This document shows positions 5,183 to 6,262 of a stretch of DNA of 6,262 nucleotides, piece after piece (position 1 is the stretch's first letter; the number at the start of each line of letters is the position of its first letter). The stretch is from Rhodoferax sp. GTDB taxonomy: Bacteria; Pseudomonadota; Gammaproteobacteria; Burkholderiales; Burkholderiaceae_C. The stretch is taken from positions 1 through 6,262 of the forward strand of contig JAUXQA010000394.1 in NCBI GenBank assembly GCA_030683195.1. The letters run 5' to 3'. The notes below the pieces were generated by a model, which saw only the letters and a list, made by a program, of their open reading frames with translations, was not told the DNA's origin and did not search any database. A program made the position numbers and the translations under genes.

Positions 5183-6019
5183 ATGACCACCCGCCGAACT
5201 GCTATTCAATTGATATGTGCTACCGCAATCACTACGCCGGCTAGAGCCCTGTTTGCTCAAAATAGGGCTGTTTTTGACCATAGCTACCCGCTGTGGGATG
5301 CCTTGCTCAAAAAACACGTCAAGTGGCTGCCAGACAACGTGCAATCCCGCGTGGACTACAAAGGCCTGCTGGCTGACCGCGCCACGCTGCAAGGCGTGCT
5401 TGACGCCTGGTCGGCGGTGAGTGCCGCGCAGTTCAACACCTTCAGCCGCGAGCAGCGCATGGCGTTTTTGATCAACGCCTACAACGGCTTCACGCTGGCA
5501 CTCATCCTTACCAAATACCCTGGCCTCAAATCCATCAAAGACATCGGCTCGGTGTTTCAGTCGCCCTGGAAAAACAAGTTTTTCACGCTTTTGGGCGAAA
5601 CCCAGCACCTGGACTGGATCGAACACGAGCAGCTGCGCCCCAAGTTCAATGACCCGCGCGTGCACTCCGCGGTCAACTGCGCCAGCATCGGCTGCCCTGC
5701 CTTGCGTCCCGAGGCGTTCACGCCCACCCAGTTGGAGGCGCAGCTGGACGACGGCATGCAGCGCTTCATGGGGGACCGCACCCGCAACCGCTTCAATGCG
5801 GCCACCAACCAGGTCGAGGCCAGCAGTATCTTCAAGTGGTTTCGTGAAGACTTTGAGAAAGGCCACCGGGGATTGAGCAAGCTTGATGACGTGTGGGCGT
5901 TTTACGCCGACCAGTTGGCGCCAGACGGCCCCAGCCGCGCCAAACTGCGCGCCAAAGGCTTGAGTGTTCGCTTTCTGGACTACGACTGGTCACTCAACGG
6001 GCTTGACGCTGGCGCATGA
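5183..6019 (+). CDS. exported DUF547-domain protein
   Basis: This 278-residue protein has an N-terminal export signal of about 26 residues (Arg4-Arg5, hydrophobic and Ala/Thr-rich core, ALFAQ near the cleavage site). The twin arginine (TRRTAIQ) is only a loose match to a Tat motif, so Sec export is as likely. The DUF547 domain covers about residues 40-250: VDYKGLL (57-63), MAFLINAYNGFT (93-104), and the Cys-containing signature VHSAVNCASIGCPALR (160-175) with His161, Cys166 and Cys171. In many homologues the residue after His is Phe or Ala. The biochemical role of DUF547 is unknown to me; the conserved His/Cys cluster hints at a catalytic or metal site, but that is inference. Its ATG at 5183 lies 88 bases after the lipoprotein gene and has no strong Shine-Dalgarno; its TGA overlaps the next ATG. 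The first 28 codons include rare ATA, AGA and AGG and look unlike the rest of the gene. Confidence 0.9.
   Translation: MTTRRTAIQLICATAITTPARALFAQNRAVFDHSYPLWDALLKKHVKWLPDNVQSRVDYKGLLADRATLQGVLDAWSAVSAAQFNTFSREQRMAFLINAYNGFTLALILTKYPGLKSIKDIGSVFQSPWKNKFFTLLGETQHLDWIEHEQLRPKFNDPRVHSAVNCASIGCPALRPEAFTPTQLEAQLDDGMQRFMGDRTRNRFNAATNQVEASSIFKWFREDFEKGHRGLSKLDDVWAFYADQLAPDGPSRAKLRAKGLSVRFLDYDWSLNGLDAGA
5199..5270 (+). repeat. possible captured dispersed repeat inside the signal-peptide coding sequence
   Basis: The stretch starts with a near-palindrome around TCAATTGA (5206-5213) and ends with the inverted repeat AGCCCT (5245-5250) / AGGGCT (5264-5269). GC content at 5201-5270 is about 49% by hand count, against about 56% in 5281-5350. 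From memory, its layout (GCTATT..AATTGATA, then CGCAATCAC, then GGCTAGAG, then CTCAAAAT) resembles a roughly 60-base intergenic repeat common in Comamonadaceae. Only one copy is in this window, so the repeat status cannot be shown here. Confidence 0.45.
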
Positions 6020-6262
6020 AAACCCTGGTTCTATTTAATTACGACTGGGACGAGTCGGGCTTTGCCCGCAATGCCCAGCGCTACCCACATGACACCGCCG
6101 GGTTCGATTTGTTCAGCTTTCCCAGCAACGTGCAGCTGGCCTGGTTTGACATGGCCCGCTTTGTGGAGCGCCTCGCCGCCCAAGCCAAACGACGCGGCTG
6201 GCAGGCGGTGGTCTCCAACCACGAGCAGTTTGGCGCGCTGGCTGCGGCCCTCCTGGCCGAGC
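6016..6262 (+). CDS. probable ATP-grasp-type protein, N-terminal part only
   Basis: The gene opens at ATG 6016, overlapping the DUF547 stop by ATGA, and runs off the window after 82 codons. The visible protein starts MKTLVLFNYDWDESGFAR, continues with AGFDLFSFPSN (about 28-38), and ends SNHEQFGALAAALLAE. A first beta strand, a second strand ending AVVSNHE, then an Ala/Leu-rich helix resemble the pre-ATP-grasp region of ligase-like ATP-grasp proteins, where an E.FG..AA.LAE pattern usually precedes the K-containing ATP lobe. The ATP-binding residues themselves are outside the window. No signal peptide is seen, so it is probably cytoplasmic. The coupling implies co-expression with the exported DUF547 protein. 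The existence of the gene is well supported by frame, overlap and codon use; the family call is tentative. Confidence 0.7.
   Translation, partial: MKTLVLFNYDWDESGFARNAQRYPHDTAGFDLFSFPSNVQLAWFDMARFVERLAAQAKRRGWQAVVSNHEQFGALAAALLAE

Noticed and set aside
5030..5866. Long minus-strand open frame opposite the DUF547 gene
   Set aside because: The plus strand encodes a clear DUF547 signature; the reverse frame shows no domain and crosses the gene boundary.

Overview
The window is GC-rich with short spacers and translationally coupled genes. Protein content and codon use suggest a betaproteobacterium of the order Burkholderiales, most likely Comamonadaceae (Rhodoferax/Polaromonas/Acidovorax-like). 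That placement rests on pattern recognition, not on a search. No rRNA, tRNA, CRISPR array, transposase or phage gene is visible, and no stretch longer than about 140 bases lacks a gene.

Left part, minus strand (1-1312). A periplasmic substrate-binding protein of the PhnD / phosphate-phosphite-phosphonate superfamily lies upstream of a BLUF-domain blue-light receptor, whose 3' end is cut off by the window edge. The binding protein most resembles the subgroup named 'putative selenate ABC transporter' binding proteins. No ATPase or permease for this importer is visible. An 83-base spacer with a GC-rich hairpin separates the two genes.

Centre, plus strand (1449-5094). A four-gene Mla/Mce-type lipid transport operon follows: a STAS-like/MlaE permease fusion, an MlaF-type ATPase, a single-MCE-domain MlaD-type protein with a long helical tail, and a PqiC-like ABC_trans_aux outer-membrane lipoprotein. 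The first two genes abut (TGA directly followed by ATG). The second and third overlap by ATGA. The lipoprotein follows after 71 bases with its own strong Shine-Dalgarno. Together they could form an inner-membrane ABC complex that passes lipid through a periplasmic MCE assembly to an outer-membrane lipoprotein.

Right part, plus strand (5183-6262). An exported DUF547 protein overlaps by ATGA a gene that runs off the right edge. The visible N-terminus of that gene looks like the start of an ATP-grasp-type protein (tentative).

The most unusual signal is in the first 30 codons of the DUF547 gene. The DNA encoding its signal peptide is AT-richer, carries a cluster of rare codons and an inverted repeat, and resembles a dispersed intergenic repeat I remember from Comamonadaceae genomes. 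A repeat may have been captured as an export signal. No wholly new system is evident; the remaining genes belong to recognisable families.
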